A DNA stretch of 64,000 bases from an uncultured Clostridia bacterium (GTDB lineage Bacteria; Bacillota; Clostridia; Christensenellales; Aristaeellaceae). Positions 1-8,005 of this stretch are shown one piece after another. The stretch lies in NCBI GenBank assembly GCA_946414315.1, contig CAMKNZ010000004.1, forward strand, positions 51,698-115,697, in the 5' to 3' direction. Under the pieces are notes generated by a model. It saw only the letters and a list, made by a program, of their open reading frames with translations, was not told where the DNA came from and did no database searches. How positions within the stretch are numbered: position 1 is the first letter of the stretch; every line of letters begins with the position of its first letter. The position numbers were made by a program, and so were the translations under genes.

Positions 1-181
1 ATTCGCCTTCCGGTTCGCCGGTGATGGAGCGCATCATGCTCATCATCTCTTCGGCCAGCAGGCGCAGATGCAGGGCGCCCTTCGGAGAGAGGCCTTTGTA
101 GGCCGCCACCTTGTCCACCTGCTGCAGCGCCGTTTCCATCTGTTTTCCTTTGCTGGAAACAGTAATGACATCTGTTTTCAT
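1..181 (-). CDS. ATP-binding anti-sigma-type regulatory protein, N-terminal fragment
   Basis: Sixty codons run from an ATG at 179-181 off the left edge. The protein begins MKTDVITVSSKGKQM and contains LRLLAEEMMSMM, which resembles the first helix of an HATPase_c (RsbW/SpoIIAB-like) domain where the Glu-rich N-box lies. The STAS gene ends only 13 bp upstream, so the two are probably co-transcribed as kinase and antagonist. The nucleotide-binding G boxes lie outside the window, so the assignment rests on a short N-terminus plus context. Confidence 0.55.
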   Translation of the reverse strand, partial: MKTDVITVSSKGKQMETALQQVDKVAAYKGLSPKGALHLRLLAEEMMSMMRSITGEPEGE

Positions 182-194
182 GATGTTATTCCCT

Positions 195-494
195 TCACTT
201 TTCGATATCGAGGATATCGGCAAAGCCGGTGACCTCAAATACTTCCTGCACGATCTCGTTCACATTCGTGACCTTCATGCCGCCCTTGGCACTCATCGCC
301 TTATGTGCGGAGAGCAGCACCCGCAGGCCGGCGGAAGAAATATAATCCAGCTTGCTGAAGTCCAGCGTCAGGCTTTCCGCGCCGGTCAGGGACTGGTTCA
401 GTTCCGCTTCCAGCTCCGGTGCGGTCATGGTATCCAGACGGCCTTCCAGCGCGATCTCCAGCGCAGTTCCGTTCGCCTTCTTATTGATTGTCAT
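195..494 (-). CDS. STAS-domain anti-sigma factor antagonist
   Basis: A 99-residue protein that is a single STAS domain of normal length. The motif LDYISSAGLRVLL (about residues 49-61) matches the phosphorylation loop of SpoIIAA/RsbV proteins, with Ser53 in the position of the phospho-acceptor. In this family the unphosphorylated form binds an anti-sigma kinase and frees a sigma factor or other target. The ATG follows a good GAGGAGG site. The next gene downstream, 13 bp away, looks like the matching ATPase kinase. The controlled sigma factor or output is not visible here. Confidence 0.85.
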   Translation of the reverse strand: MTINKKANGTALEIALEGRLDTMTAPELEAELNQSLTGAESLTLDFSKLDYISSAGLRVLLSAHKAMSAKGGMKVTNVNEIVQEVFEVTGFADILDIEK

Positions 495-533
495 TATGGG
501 TTCCTCCTCTGATCATCTGTTTTAAACCTTGAA

Positions 534-597
534 TTTTGTCCAGGTGATATCATATTGTACACATTTTGTCCAACAAATGTCCAGCTATTTTTTGTCC
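534..597 (-). promoter_or_regulatory. Promoter with four GGACA-type direct repeats upstream of the STAS gene
   Basis: On the minus strand TGGACA (578-583), an 18-bp spacer and TACAAT (554-559) form a promoter about 60 bp before the STAS start. The same strand carries GGACAAAA at 534-541, 564-571 and 590-597 and GGACATT at 576-582. The repeats overlap and flank the -35 and -10 boxes, as binding sites for a transcription factor often do. A regulator is not identified; the neighbouring response regulator is one candidate. Confidence 0.5.
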
Positions 598-606
598 CCG
601 GACGCT

Positions 607-1404
607 TTATTTCCTGTTTTCCGATATCCGGTCCAGATAAGCTTCCCGCATATTGGCCCAGGAATAGGTGTTCATATACTCGCCCTGATACTCGTTCACG
701 GCATCCACGTCTCCGCTGAAAAAACGCCAGGCATCACAGGAGATCTTCTCCGGAATGACCCGCAGGGTCCCCCGCTTCAGCTCAAAAATCCAGCCGATAT
801 GGTGCTCTTCCAGCGTCTCCCGGAGGCTGCGGATAATCACGTCCAGCTGTTTCTGCATCGGGCGGTCGTACATCCGGTCCTCCCACAGGATCGCAAAAGC
901 CTCCGCCCGGGTCACGCTGCTGCCCTGCCGGTCGATCAGGTAGGCCAGCAGTTCCTTGCACTTCGCCTGGCGGAAGGTCACGGGATCTCCGTCCACAAAC
1001 AGATCGAAATTGCCGAAGGTCCGCGCTGTAATATGGGCGCCGCCCTGTTTTCCGGACAGCGCGTAGGCCACTTCGGCCGCCAGTTTTTCCCGGTTCACCG
1101 GCTTTAGCAGGTATCCGGTCGCATGGACCGCAAAAGCGTCCAGCGCATGTTCGGGAAATGCCGTCAGGAAGATCACCGGCATATCCGGCCTCATTTTCCG
1201 GATCTCCCTCGCCAGGGTGATCCCGTCCATGTCCGGCATATTGACATCCAGCACCGCCAGGTCCGCATGGTCGCCCTTCAGCCATTCCAGCGCGTCCAGC
1301 GGGCTGGTAAAGCCAAGGACCTCCGTGATCCGCGGCAGGGTCCGGCAGAAGGCCGCGGTATCCTCGACGATCAGCTGTTCGTCGTCCACACAGATGAGTC
1401 TCAT
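607..1404 (-). CDS. Response regulator with REC and winged-helix/SARP-like output domain
   Basis: A 265-residue two-component regulator. The receiver domain (about 1-115) has the acidic pair D7-D8, the phospho-acceptor D53 in VLDVNMPDMDG, T81 and K101. Residues about 125-210 form an OmpR/SARP-type winged helix (FGNFDLFVDG, then LIRS-like helices), and the rest resembles a shortened bacterial transcriptional activator domain. No sensor kinase gene is adjacent. It starts 37 bp after azlD behind AGGAAGG, so it may be read from the upstream azl transcript. STAS starts 112 bp further on from its own promoter. Confidence 0.82.
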   Translation of the reverse strand: MRLICVDDEQLIVEDTAAFCRTLPRITEVLGFTSPLDALEWLKGDHADLAVLDVNMPDMDGITLAREIRKMRPDMPVIFLTAFPEHALDAFAVHATGYLLKPVNREKLAAEVAYALSGKQGGAHITARTFGNFDLFVDGDPVTFRQAKCKELLAYLIDRQGSSVTRAEAFAILWEDRMYDRPMQKQLDVIIRSLRETLEEHHIGWIFELKRGTLRVIPEKISCDAWRFFSGDVDAVNEYQGEYMNTYSWANMREAYLDRISENRK

Positions 1405-1441
1405 CGGGCTTTTCCTTCCTGATATTCGTTCGTTTATCCCG

Positions 1442-1762
1442 TTACGGGACCAGCAGCAGAAAACCCTGGGCCAGCGCTACGGCGCAGCAGGCGGCCACAG
1501 CCACCGTCAGCAGGCTCCTGCCCCGCCAGGCCAGCAGCACCGCCACCGCGACGCCGCACACCGCCGTGCGCAGGTCCCCGGTGGAATAAAACACGTCCGG
1601 GAATGTCATCGCGCCCAGCACCGCATAAGGAATATAGGCCAGGAAAGAGCGGATGAACCGGCTTTTGATCTCCCGGCGGAAAACCGTCAGCGGCAGCATG
1701 CGGATCAGATAGGTCACACCGGCCGTCACGGCCAGATAAGGCAGAAAAACGCTCCACTTCAT
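1442..1762 (-). CDS. azlD: AzlD family branched-chain amino acid exporter subunit
   Basis: A 106-residue hydrophobic protein with about three or four membrane segments and the AzlD pattern TYLIRMLPLTVFRR near the N-terminus. In known systems AzlD is the small partner of AzlC in export of branched-chain amino acids or their analogues. The start chosen is the ATG at 1762 (MKWSVFLPYLAV), which overlaps the azlC stop in an ATGA quartet. Longer upstream readings of this frame lie within azlC and are not credible. The overlap implies translational coupling with azlC. Confidence 0.85.
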   Translation of the reverse strand: MKWSVFLPYLAVTAGVTYLIRMLPLTVFRREIKSRFIRSFLAYIPYAVLGAMTFPDVFYSTGDLRTAVCGVAVAVLLAWRGRSLLTVAVAACCAVALAQGFLLLVP

Positions 1763-2460
1763 GCGGCTTCCTCCTCCGCCGGGAACAGCCAGGCTCCGGC
1801 AGCGGCCGCCAGTACGCCGCAGATGATAATCACAAACCCGGAGGAGACCTGGTTCAGCCCGGGAATATAGTGGAAGCAGAGGCTGAGCGCCACCGCGACA
1901 AGCACCACAAAACATACATGGCCGTTTTTGCGGGCCGGCGGCAGGATGATCGCCAGGAACATGCCGTAGATGGCGATGCCCAGGGCTGTTCGGACAAAGA
2001 CCGGCAGAAGCGTCCCTGCCGCAGCACCCAGGAAGGTCCCCAGCGACCAGCCGATCCACGGCGCCAGCATAAGCCCGTAGAGATAATGCTTCCCGACTTT
2101 CCCCGGCTGGGAAGAGGAGACGGCAAAGATTTCGTCCGTGTTCGCAAAGGAAAAGATCAGGCGCTGGAGGGTGCCCATACTGCCGTCCAGTTTTCGGCTG
2201 AGCGACAGGCTCATCAGTGCGTAGCGCAGGTTAATGGTCAGCTGGGTCAGGGCCATTTCCGCCAGCGAAGCGCCGCCGACCATCAGCGGCAGCGCTGCGA
2301 TCTGGCCGGCGCTGGTCAGGTTGGTCATAGAGATCAGCACGGCCTGCAGCACAGTCAGCCCGTCCCCCACTGCCTTCATACCGAAGGCAAAAGAAACGCT
2401 AAGGTAACCCAGCCCGATCGGGATCCCATGGCGGATCCCCTGCCGTAAGGCAGACTTCAT
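1759..2460 (-). CDS. azlC: AzlC family branched-chain amino acid exporter
   Basis: A 233-residue membrane protein with the family features: N-terminal IPIGLGYLSVSFAFGM, the LTSAGQIAAL region and several later hydrophobic helices. AzlC is the large subunit of the AzlCD permease. The ATG at 2460 overlaps the TGA of the nucleoside phosphorylase gene (ATGA), and the downstream end overlaps azlD the same way. The three genes therefore form a tightly coupled unit although their substrates, pyrimidine nucleosides and amino acids, are unrelated. Confidence 0.87.
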   Translation of the reverse strand: MKSALRQGIRHGIPIGLGYLSVSFAFGMKAVGDGLTVLQAVLISMTNLTSAGQIAALPLMVGGASLAEMALTQLTINLRYALMSLSLSRKLDGSMGTLQRLIFSFANTDEIFAVSSSQPGKVGKHYLYGLMLAPWIGWSLGTFLGAAAGTLLPVFVRTALGIAIYGMFLAIILPPARKNGHVCFVVLVAVALSLCFHYIPGLNQVSSGFVIIICGVLAAAAGAWLFPAEEEAA

Positions 2461-3794
2461 GCATCCGCCTCCAGCCTGCGTACGCCGTCCTTTGTGACAA
2501 CCGCATAGAAATTCGGCACCCGGCCGCAGAGTTCCCGGCCGAAGGTGATCGCGGCGCGCACCGCCGCTTCCGCCCGGTCTGCGTCCGCTTCGCTGCGGGC
2601 ATGCAGCACGCACAGCGGCGTTTCGGCTTCCACCCGGTCGCCGATGCGCACCTGCAGCACAAAACCTACGGAATAATCCAGTTCGTCGTCGACCTTCATC
2701 CGGCCGGCGCCCATCGCCTGGGCCGCCAGACCCAGCGCCGTGGTGTCCATCTTTGTGACCCAGCCGCTCACGCCGCAGGCCACGGGACGGATAACCTTCG
2801 CCCTGGGCAGGCGGGTCACGTCGTCGCAGACGGAGGGATCCCCGCCCTGGGCCGCGATCATCTGCTTCAGTTTCGCCAGGCCCGCGCCGCTGCCGATGGC
2901 CTGTTTCATCATCTGCTGCCCGGCTTCCGGCGTTTCCGCTTTGCCGGCCAGGTGCAGCATAAAACCGCCGAGGGTCAGGGAAACCTCAAGCAAATCCCCG
3001 CCGGCCCGGCCGGACAGGATATCAATGGCTTCTTTCACTTCAAGCGCGTTGCCCACATGGGTGCCCAGGGGCTGGTCCATACCGCTGACCAGCGCCACGA
3101 TGGGTTTACCGGCCAGTACGCCGACCCGCACCATGTTTTCCGCCAGCCTCAGGCTGTCCTCCAGGGTATGCATGATCGCGCCGGAGCCCGTCTTTACGTC
3201 CAGGACGATGGCGTCGCTGCCGGCGGCCAGTTTTTTGCTCAGGATCGAGGAGACGATCAGGGGCAGGGAGTCTACCGTGGACGTCACATCCCGAAGGCTG
3301 TAAAGGGTCTTGTCCGCCGGAGCGAGCTTTCCGGTCTGGCCTACCACGGCCACGCCAATCTCTTTCACCTGGCGGATGAAATCTTCCACGCTCAGAGCGA
3401 CGCTCATCCCGGGAATCGACTCCAGCTTGTCCAGCGTACCGCCGGTATGGCCCAGCCCCCGGCCGCTCATCTTCGCCACAGGCGCGCCGCAGGCGGCCAC
3501 CAGGGGCGCCAGCACCAGCGTGGTCGTATCGCCCACGCCGCCGGTAGAATGTTTGTCCACCTTGATCCCGGGGATCGCGGAAAGGTCGGCGATATCGCCG
3601 GAGTCACGCATGGCCAGGGTCAGATCCGTGGTCTCCCGGTCGGTCATGCCATTCAGCCGGATGGCCATCAACAGCGCGGACAGCTGGTAATCCGGTACGG
3701 ATTTCTCCGCGGCGGCATTGGCAAAGAAGGCGATCTCCTCCTTTGTCAGTTCCTGTCCGAACTTCTTTTTTTCAATGATCTCCAGCATGGTCAT
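2457..3794 (-). CDS. pdp: Pyrimidine-nucleoside phosphorylase
   Basis: A 445-residue enzyme of the thymidine/pyrimidine phosphorylase family, close to the usual length. It cleaves uridine, thymidine or deoxyuridine with phosphate to give base and (deoxy)ribose-1-phosphate in salvage. The glycosyltransferase signature KMSGRGLGHTGGTLDKLE is present with the phosphate-binding region DKHSTGGVGD before it. The start at 3794 (MTMLEII) has GGGAG eight bases upstream; the inner Met3 would be too far from it. A 27-bp hairpin lies only about 20 bp before the ATG, so expression may depend on read-through from yebC. Pdp and DeoA types were not distinguished. Confidence 0.93.
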   Translation of the reverse strand: MTMLEIIEKKKFGQELTKEEIAFFANAAAEKSVPDYQLSALLMAIRLNGMTDRETTDLTLAMRDSGDIADLSAIPGIKVDKHSTGGVGDTTTLVLAPLVAACGAPVAKMSGRGLGHTGGTLDKLESIPGMSVALSVEDFIRQVKEIGVAVVGQTGKLAPADKTLYSLRDVTSTVDSLPLIVSSILSKKLAAGSDAIVLDVKTGSGAIMHTLEDSLRLAENMVRVGVLAGKPIVALVSGMDQPLGTHVGNALEVKEAIDILSGRAGGDLLEVSLTLGGFMLHLAGKAETPEAGQQMMKQAIGSGAGLAKLKQMIAAQGGDPSVCDDVTRLPRAKVIRPVACGVSGWVTKMDTTALGLAAQAMGAGRMKVDDELDYSVGFVLQVRIGDRVEAETPLCVLHARSEADADRAEAAVRAAITFGRELCGRVPNFYAVVTKDGVRRLEADA

Positions 3795-3816
3795 GCGATC
3801 ATCTCCCTATTAAACA

Positions 3817-3843
3817 AGCCGATATCCTGCCCGGATATCGGCT
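3817..3843 (-). terminator. Hairpin terminator or attenuator between yebC and pdp
   Basis: A perfect 11-bp stem (3817-3827 with 3833-3843; arm AGCCGATATCC) with a 5-nt loop. On the minus strand it is followed by the weak T-rich run TTGTTTAATA and then at once by the pdp ribosome binding site. It probably ends part of the yebC transcript and limits read-through into pdp. Confidence 0.6.
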
Positions 3844-3869
3844 GTCATTGCCCATCTTCGGGCTTATTC

Positions 3870-3969
3870 TCGTAATCGCCGTTACCCATCATTGCTGCGC
3901 TTCGCTTGCAACAATGGACGGCTGTAACATGGTAATTGTTACCCAAATCAAAGATTTGGACAATTACTC
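3870..3969 (-). repeat. Structured 100-bp repeat, distal copy after yebC
   Basis: About 95% identical to the adjacent copy at 3970-4069, with a period of exactly 100 bp. Read on the minus strand it contains a first hairpin with outer stem GTAATTGT/ACAATTAC and inner stem CCAAATC/GATTTGG, separated by a 3-nt GTA bulge on one side only. The linker CATGTTACA follows, then a second hairpin closed by GCCGT/ACGGC, again with a GTA bulge. Related sequences lie after tsaD, prfB and the formyltransferase gene. It is probably a non-coding mobile or regulatory element; no reading frame is convincing. Confidence 0.8.
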
Positions 3970-4069
3970 TTGTGATCGCCGTTACCCATTATCGCTGCGC
4001 TACGCTTGCAACAATGGACGGCTGTAACATGGTAATTGTTACCCAAATCAAAGATTTGGACAATTACTC
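3970..4069 (-). repeat. Structured 100-bp repeat, proximal copy overlapping yebC stop
   Basis: Tandem partner of the copy at 3870-3969, differing at about five positions, mainly in the second hairpin. The outer stem (4032-4039 with 4060-4067) includes the yebC stop codon TAA at 4064-4066, so the element either begins exactly at the gene end or donated the stop. The inner stem is 4043-4049 with 4053-4059, the 3-nt loop is 4050-4052 and the one-sided bulge is 4040-4042. Confidence 0.8.
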
Positions 4070-4810
4070 ATCTTCGTCCTCTTCAGGCAGATCCGCGTTA
4101 TGGAACACGTTCTGCACGTCATCGTTCTCCTCCAGCAGATCCAGCATCTTCTGGATCTTCAGGATGGTGTCCGGATCGGTCACCGCGACGGTGTTCTGCG
4201 GAATCTTCGCCACTTCGGCGCTCAGGAAGGTGATCCCCTGCTTCTCCAGGTTCTCACGGACCGTGCTGAAGTCGTTGGGCGCGGTATAGATTTCGAACAC
4301 GTCTTCGTCCACCTTGACGTCTTCGGCGCCGGCGTCCAGGGCAGTCATCATCATCTCGTCCTCATCGCTGCCGGGTTCCCGTTCCACGACCAGTACGCCG
4401 CGCTCGTCAAACATGAAGCCGACGGAACCGGTGGTGCCCAGGTTGCCGCCGTACTTGGCGAAGCAGTGGCGCACGTCGCTGGCCGTGCGGTTGCGGTTGT
4501 CGGAGATGCAGTCCACGATGACTGCCACGCCGCCGGGGGCGTAGCCTTCGTAGGTGATCTCTTCGTAAACGACGTTGCTCAGCTCGCCGCTGGCCTTTTT
4601 GATGGAACGCTGGATATTATCATTCGGCATGTTGTTGGCCTTGGCCTTGGCGATGATATCCCGCAGTTTGCCGTTGGATTCCGGATTGGCGCCGCCTTCA
4701 CGGACGGCGATGGCGATCTCACGGCCGATCTTGGTGAATACCGCGCCGCGCTGCGCGTCAGCCTTGCCTTTTTTAGCCTGAATGTTATGCCACTTGGAAT
4801 GCCCGGACAT
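4064..4810 (-). CDS. yebC: YebC/PmpR family protein
   Basis: A 248-residue protein of the widespread YebC/TACO1 family, starting with the signature [19 protein letters not shown] and containing [12 protein letters not shown] and [11 protein letters not shown]. Members have been described both as transcriptional regulators and as factors that help ribosomes through difficult sequences; which applies here cannot be told. The tail ends in an acidic stretch EEDEDE. A promoter lies just upstream (4856-4885), and two copies of a structured repeat follow immediately, one sharing the stop codon. Confidence 0.95.
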   Translation of the reverse strand: MSGHSKWHNIQAKKGKADAQRGAVFTKIGREIAIAVREGGANPESNGKLRDIIAKAKANNMPNDNIQRSIKKASGELSNVVYEEITYEGYAPGGVAVIVDCISDNRNRTASDVRHCFAKYGGNLGTTGSVGFMFDERGVLVVEREPGSDEDEMMMTALDAGAEDVKVDEDVFEIYTAPNDFSTVRENLEKQGITFLSAEVAKIPQNTVAVTDPDTILKIQKMLDLLEENDDVQNVFHNADLPEEDEDE

Positions 4811-4855
4811 CGAATCCCTCCCAGAAATGTGTAAGGTATATGAAAAATACGGTAC

Positions 4856-4885
4856 ATTATATCACTGGAAATCAATGCAAGTCAA
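4856..4885 (-). promoter_or_regulatory. yebC promoter
   Basis: Minus strand TTGACT (4880-4885), an 18-bp spacer and a perfect TATAAT (4856-4861), about 45 bp upstream of the yebC ATG. The -35 box abuts the T-rich end of the phosphofructokinase terminator. Confidence 0.7.
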
Positions 4886-4921
4886 GGAAAAACGGCTCTC
4901 TGCCGATGCAGAGAGCCGTTT
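4886..4921 (-). terminator. Terminator of the PPi-phosphofructokinase gene
   Basis: A perfect 14-bp stem (4890-4903 with 4908-4921; core CGGCTCTCTGC) with the 4-nt loop CGAT, followed on the minus strand by TTTTTCC. It starts about 10 bp after the stop codon of the gene at 4932. Confidence 0.9.
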
Positions 4922-4931
4922 GAAAGATCAA

Positions 4932-6593
4932 TTATTCGCCTTTTTCCAGCGCCAGGGTCCGGGTGGTCAGGTCGCAGACTTCAGCGGGTCCGAAGTACTG
5001 GATCGCGCCGGGATAGGTGAAGCAGGTCTTTTCGGCCCACTCTTCGCGGTGCGCCTCAAAGTACTTGAAGGGCGCGCCGTCCAGTTCCACCAGCGCCTTG
5101 CGGATGACGGGCTTGTCTTCGCCGTTGCGGCGTTCCATGTTCATCATCTTGGTGATGGGCATACCGCCGGCCACCCACTCTTCAGCGGGTTTGGAGATGT
5201 TGGAGACCTTGGACAGGTATCCGGTGTAGCCGTACTGGATCAGCATGAAGGCATTGTAGCCCAGGCTGTAGCAGTAGTCCGCGTCAAAGTTGGACGGGAA
5301 CGCGCAGCGGCCTTCATAGCCGAAGAAGTGATGCTGCTGTCCGAACTTGCCCTTGTAGGTGCCGGCGGCCTTGCGCTTCGCCAGTTCCGCCTTCACCATT
5401 TCGGAGAAGAGCTTTTCGGACTCGATCAGGGAAACCTGCACGTTGCCGTGGGGATCCCGTTCAAGGAACAGCTGCTGCTGCACGAACTCGGGCAGGATGT
5501 CAAACACCGCGAAGCTTTCGCCGGACAGGCCCTTTTTGATGAACTCATACTTGGCGGCCCAGTTGGGCAGCGCGTTGAACTCTTCGGTCTTCTTGCCGGC
5601 CAGCAGCTCGTTGATCTCCGCGATCAGCTTGGAGAACTCGGGCACGAATTCCACGATGCCTTCAGGGATGATGGCAACGCCGAAGTTCTCGCCGTTGTTG
5701 CCGCGCTTTTCGACAGAATCGGCAATATAGTTGGTGATCTGGGCAAGGGACATCTTCTTCGCGGCGACTTCTTCACCGATCAGGCAGATGTTCGGCTGGG
5801 TCTCCAGCGCGCATTCCAGCGCCACGTGGGAAGCGGAGCGGCCCATGACCTTGATGAAGTGCCAGTACTTCTTGGCAGAGTTGGCGTCACGCTCAATGTT
5901 GCCGATGAGCTCGGAATAGGTCTTGGTGGCGGTGTCGAAACCGAAGGAGGCTTCGATGTCTTCGTTCTTCAGGTCGCCGTCGATGGTCTTCGGGCAGCCG
6001 ATGACCTGGACGCCGGTGTCGTGAGCAGCCATGTACTCAGCCAGGACAGCCGCGTTGGTGTTGCTGTCGTCGCCGCCAATGATGACGATGGCAGTCAGGC
6101 CGTGCTTCTTCGCAACTTCGGTCACGATCTTGAACTGCTCTTCCGTCTCCAGCTTCGTACGGCCGGAACCGATGATATCGAAACCGCCGGTGTTGCGGTA
6201 CTGATTGATATATTCATCGGTGAACTCGATATAATCGTCGTCGATCAGGCCGGAGGGACCGCCTTTGAAGCCCAGCAGCACGTTGTTTTTGTCGGTTGCC
6301 TTGATGGCGTCATACAGACCGCAGATGACGTTGTGTCCGCCGGGGGCCTGGCCGCCGGAAAGGATCACGCCCACAACCTGCTTTTTGGCCGCGGAGGTGT
6401 TGCTGCCCTTGACGAAGGTAATCTCTTCCTTGCCGTAGGTGTTGGGGAAGAGCGCCTTGATCTTGGCCTGGTCCGCTACGCTTTCGGTGGGCGCGCCGAC
6501 TTTGACGGAGATCTCGGAGATGCCGCCGCGGAGCATGCCGGGAAGCTTGGGGCTGTACTCATATCTTGCCTTCTGAAGTGGTGACAGATTCAT
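4932..6593 (-). CDS. pfp: Diphosphate-fructose-6-phosphate 1-phosphotransferase, long form
   Basis: A 553-residue phosphofructokinase of the long pyrophosphate-dependent group. It makes fructose 1,6-bisphosphate from fructose 6-phosphate reversibly, using PPi and saving ATP in anaerobes. Visible motifs are [24 protein letters not shown] (Asp in the position that favours PPi over ATP), PKTIDGDL with the catalytic Asp pair, and [13 protein letters not shown]. Start ATG at 6593 follows AAGGAG. It lies about 60 bp downstream of purA and ends in a strong terminator, so it may share the purA transcript. Confidence 0.95.
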   Translation of the reverse strand: MNLSPLQKARYEYSPKLPGMLRGGISEISVKVGAPTESVADQAKIKALFPNTYGKEEITFVKGSNTSAAKKQVVGVILSGGQAPGGHNVICGLYDAIKATDKNNVLLGFKGGPSGLIDDDYIEFTDEYINQYRNTGGFDIIGSGRTKLETEEQFKIVTEVAKKHGLTAIVIIGGDDSNTNAAVLAEYMAAHDTGVQVIGCPKTIDGDLKNEDIEASFGFDTATKTYSELIGNIERDANSAKKYWHFIKVMGRSASHVALECALETQPNICLIGEEVAAKKMSLAQITNYIADSVEKRGNNGENFGVAIIPEGIVEFVPEFSKLIAEINELLAGKKTEEFNALPNWAAKYEFIKKGLSGESFAVFDILPEFVQQQLFLERDPHGNVQVSLIESEKLFSEMVKAELAKRKAAGTYKGKFGQQHHFFGYEGRCAFPSNFDADYCYSLGYNAFMLIQYGYTGYLSKVSNISKPAEEWVAGGMPITKMMNMERRNGEDKPVIRKALVELDGAPFKYFEAHREEWAEKTCFTYPGAIQYFGPAEVCDLTTRTLALEKGE

Positions 6594-6655
6594 GTTGTTT
6601 CTCCTTCGATGTTAATTGTTTATATATGATCCATGTTCTGGATGAACCATCTGTG

Positions 6656-7924
6656 TTATCCGCGGCGGATGATGCTGTGCCGTTCCGGGCCGACGGAGAT
6701 CCAGCGGATCACCTGGCCCACGGTCTGCTCGACGCGGTTGACGAAGGCCTTTGCCTCCTCCGGCAGCTCCCACCAGTTGCGGATGCCGGAGATGCTGCAC
6801 TTCCAGCCCTTCATGGTCTCGTAGACCGGCTCGCACTTCTCCAGTGCGGCAGGGAAGGGCATCTCCGTGATCACCTGGCCGTCCAGTTTGTATCCGACGC
6901 ACAGCGGTATCTCGTCCAGCTCGCTGAGCACGTCCAGCTTGGTCATGGCCAGCTCAGTCGCCGCCTGGACCTCCGCACCGTATTTGGTTGCCACCAGGTC
7001 GATGGGCCCGATGCGGACGGGCCGTCCGCTGTCGTGCGTCTCGTGGCACATTTCACGCCAGGCTTCCGCTTCGCTGCCGGAATACTCACAAACAAAGGGA
7101 CCTTCACCCAGGCAGGTGGAATAAGCTTTGGTCACGCCGATGACCCGGTCGATCTCCATACCGGGCACGCCTGCACCGATGGGCGCGTAGGAAGACAGCG
7201 TGCTGACGGAAGTCGTGTAGGGATAGACGCCGAAATCCAGGTCCCGCAGGGCACCGAGCTGCGCCTCAAACAGGATGCGTTTATGGTCGCTCTCCGCCTT
7301 GAGCAGATAAGCCCGGGTATCCTGAATATAAGGTTTGAGCGGCTCACAGTATTCATGGAGCCATGCATTCAGCTCCTTTTCGCTGACAGGCTTTTCATCG
7401 TATACCTTTTCCAGCGTCAGGTTCTTCCATGTGCAAAGGTCCTTCACATGTTTCTTCAACCGCTCCGGGTAGAACAGCTCGCCTGCCAGGATCGTCTTTT
7501 TCTGGTTCTTGTCGGAATAGAAGGGCGCGATCCCTTCTTTGGTGGACCCGGTTGTCTTGTCCTTCAGGCGGTTTTCCTCCAGCATATCCACCTGGCGGTG
7601 CCAGGGCATCAGCAGGGAGGCTCTTTCACTGATTTTCAGGTTGTCCGGCGTAATGGCAATACCGTTCTGGTTCGCCATTTCCTTTACCAGGGCTTCCGGA
7701 TCCAGCGCAACGCCGTTGCCCAGAATGTTGACCACACCGGGCCGGCAGACGCCGGAAGGAAGCAGATGCAGGTCAAACTTGCCGAACTGGTTGATGACGA
7801 CGTGGCCGGCGTTGGCGCCGCCCTGGAAACGCACGACAACGTCGAACGCTTCGGTCAGCAGGTCTACCATCCTGCCTTTTCCTTCATCGCCCCAGTTGAC
7901 TCCGACAATTGCTGTACTGGCCAT
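6656..7924 (-). CDS. purA: Adenylosuccinate synthetase, divergent clade
   Basis: This 422-residue enzyme joins IMP and aspartate with GTP, the first step from IMP to AMP. The P-loop NWGDEGKGR (with the catalytic Asp) and GGANAGHVV (catalytic His) are intact. Other signatures are divergent: GSTKEGIAPFYSDK replaces the usual TGxGIGPAY region, YSTCLGEGPFVCE replaces TTRVGxGPFPTE, and GRPVRIGPID replaces the RRRxGW motif, while ALTKLDVL-like TKLDVLSELDEIPLC is kept. The start at 7924 (MASTAIVG) has AGGAG at the right distance; the ATG eight codons earlier does not. It has its own TTGACA promoter. Confidence 0.93.
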   Translation of the reverse strand: MASTAIVGVNWGDEGKGRMVDLLTEAFDVVVRFQGGANAGHVVINQFGKFDLHLLPSGVCRPGVVNILGNGVALDPEALVKEMANQNGIAITPDNLKISERASLLMPWHRQVDMLEENRLKDKTTGSTKEGIAPFYSDKNQKKTILAGELFYPERLKKHVKDLCTWKNLTLEKVYDEKPVSEKELNAWLHEYCEPLKPYIQDTRAYLLKAESDHKRILFEAQLGALRDLDFGVYPYTTSVSTLSSYAPIGAGVPGMEIDRVIGVTKAYSTCLGEGPFVCEYSGSEAEAWREMCHETHDSGRPVRIGPIDLVATKYGAEVQAATELAMTKLDVLSELDEIPLCVGYKLDGQVITEMPFPAALEKCEPVYETMKGWKCSISGIRNWWELPEEAKAFVNRVEQTVGQVIRWISVGPERHSIIRRG

Positions 7925-7971
7925 CGTCCCGTCTCCTTTCTTCCTCAAAAAGCGCCTCTGCGCGTACGGTC

Positions 7972-8000
7972 ATTGTACCTTTCCGAACTTTGGTTGTCAA
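7972..8000 (-). promoter_or_regulatory. purA promoter
   Basis: Minus strand TTGACA (7995-8000), a 17-bp spacer and TACAAT (7972-7977), ending about 48 bp before the purA ATG. It starts just after the HD-GYP stop codon. No purine-responsive leader structure was recognised in the short 5' region. Confidence 0.8.
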
Positions 8001-8005
8001 TGCGT

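Noticed and set aside
3870..3969. The GTA-bulged hairpins considered as kink-turns
   Set aside because: A kink-turn needs tandem G-A pairs after the 3-nt bulge; these positions form ordinary A-T or G-C pairs here.
3870..4069. Two similar repeats considered as a CRISPR array
   Set aside because: The copies are continuous 100-bp units without variable spacers of constant length and there are no cas genes.
3936..4289. A plus-strand frame starting in the repeat region
   Set aside because: It runs into yebC antisense sequence, and the repeat changes between copies preserve base pairing rather than codons.
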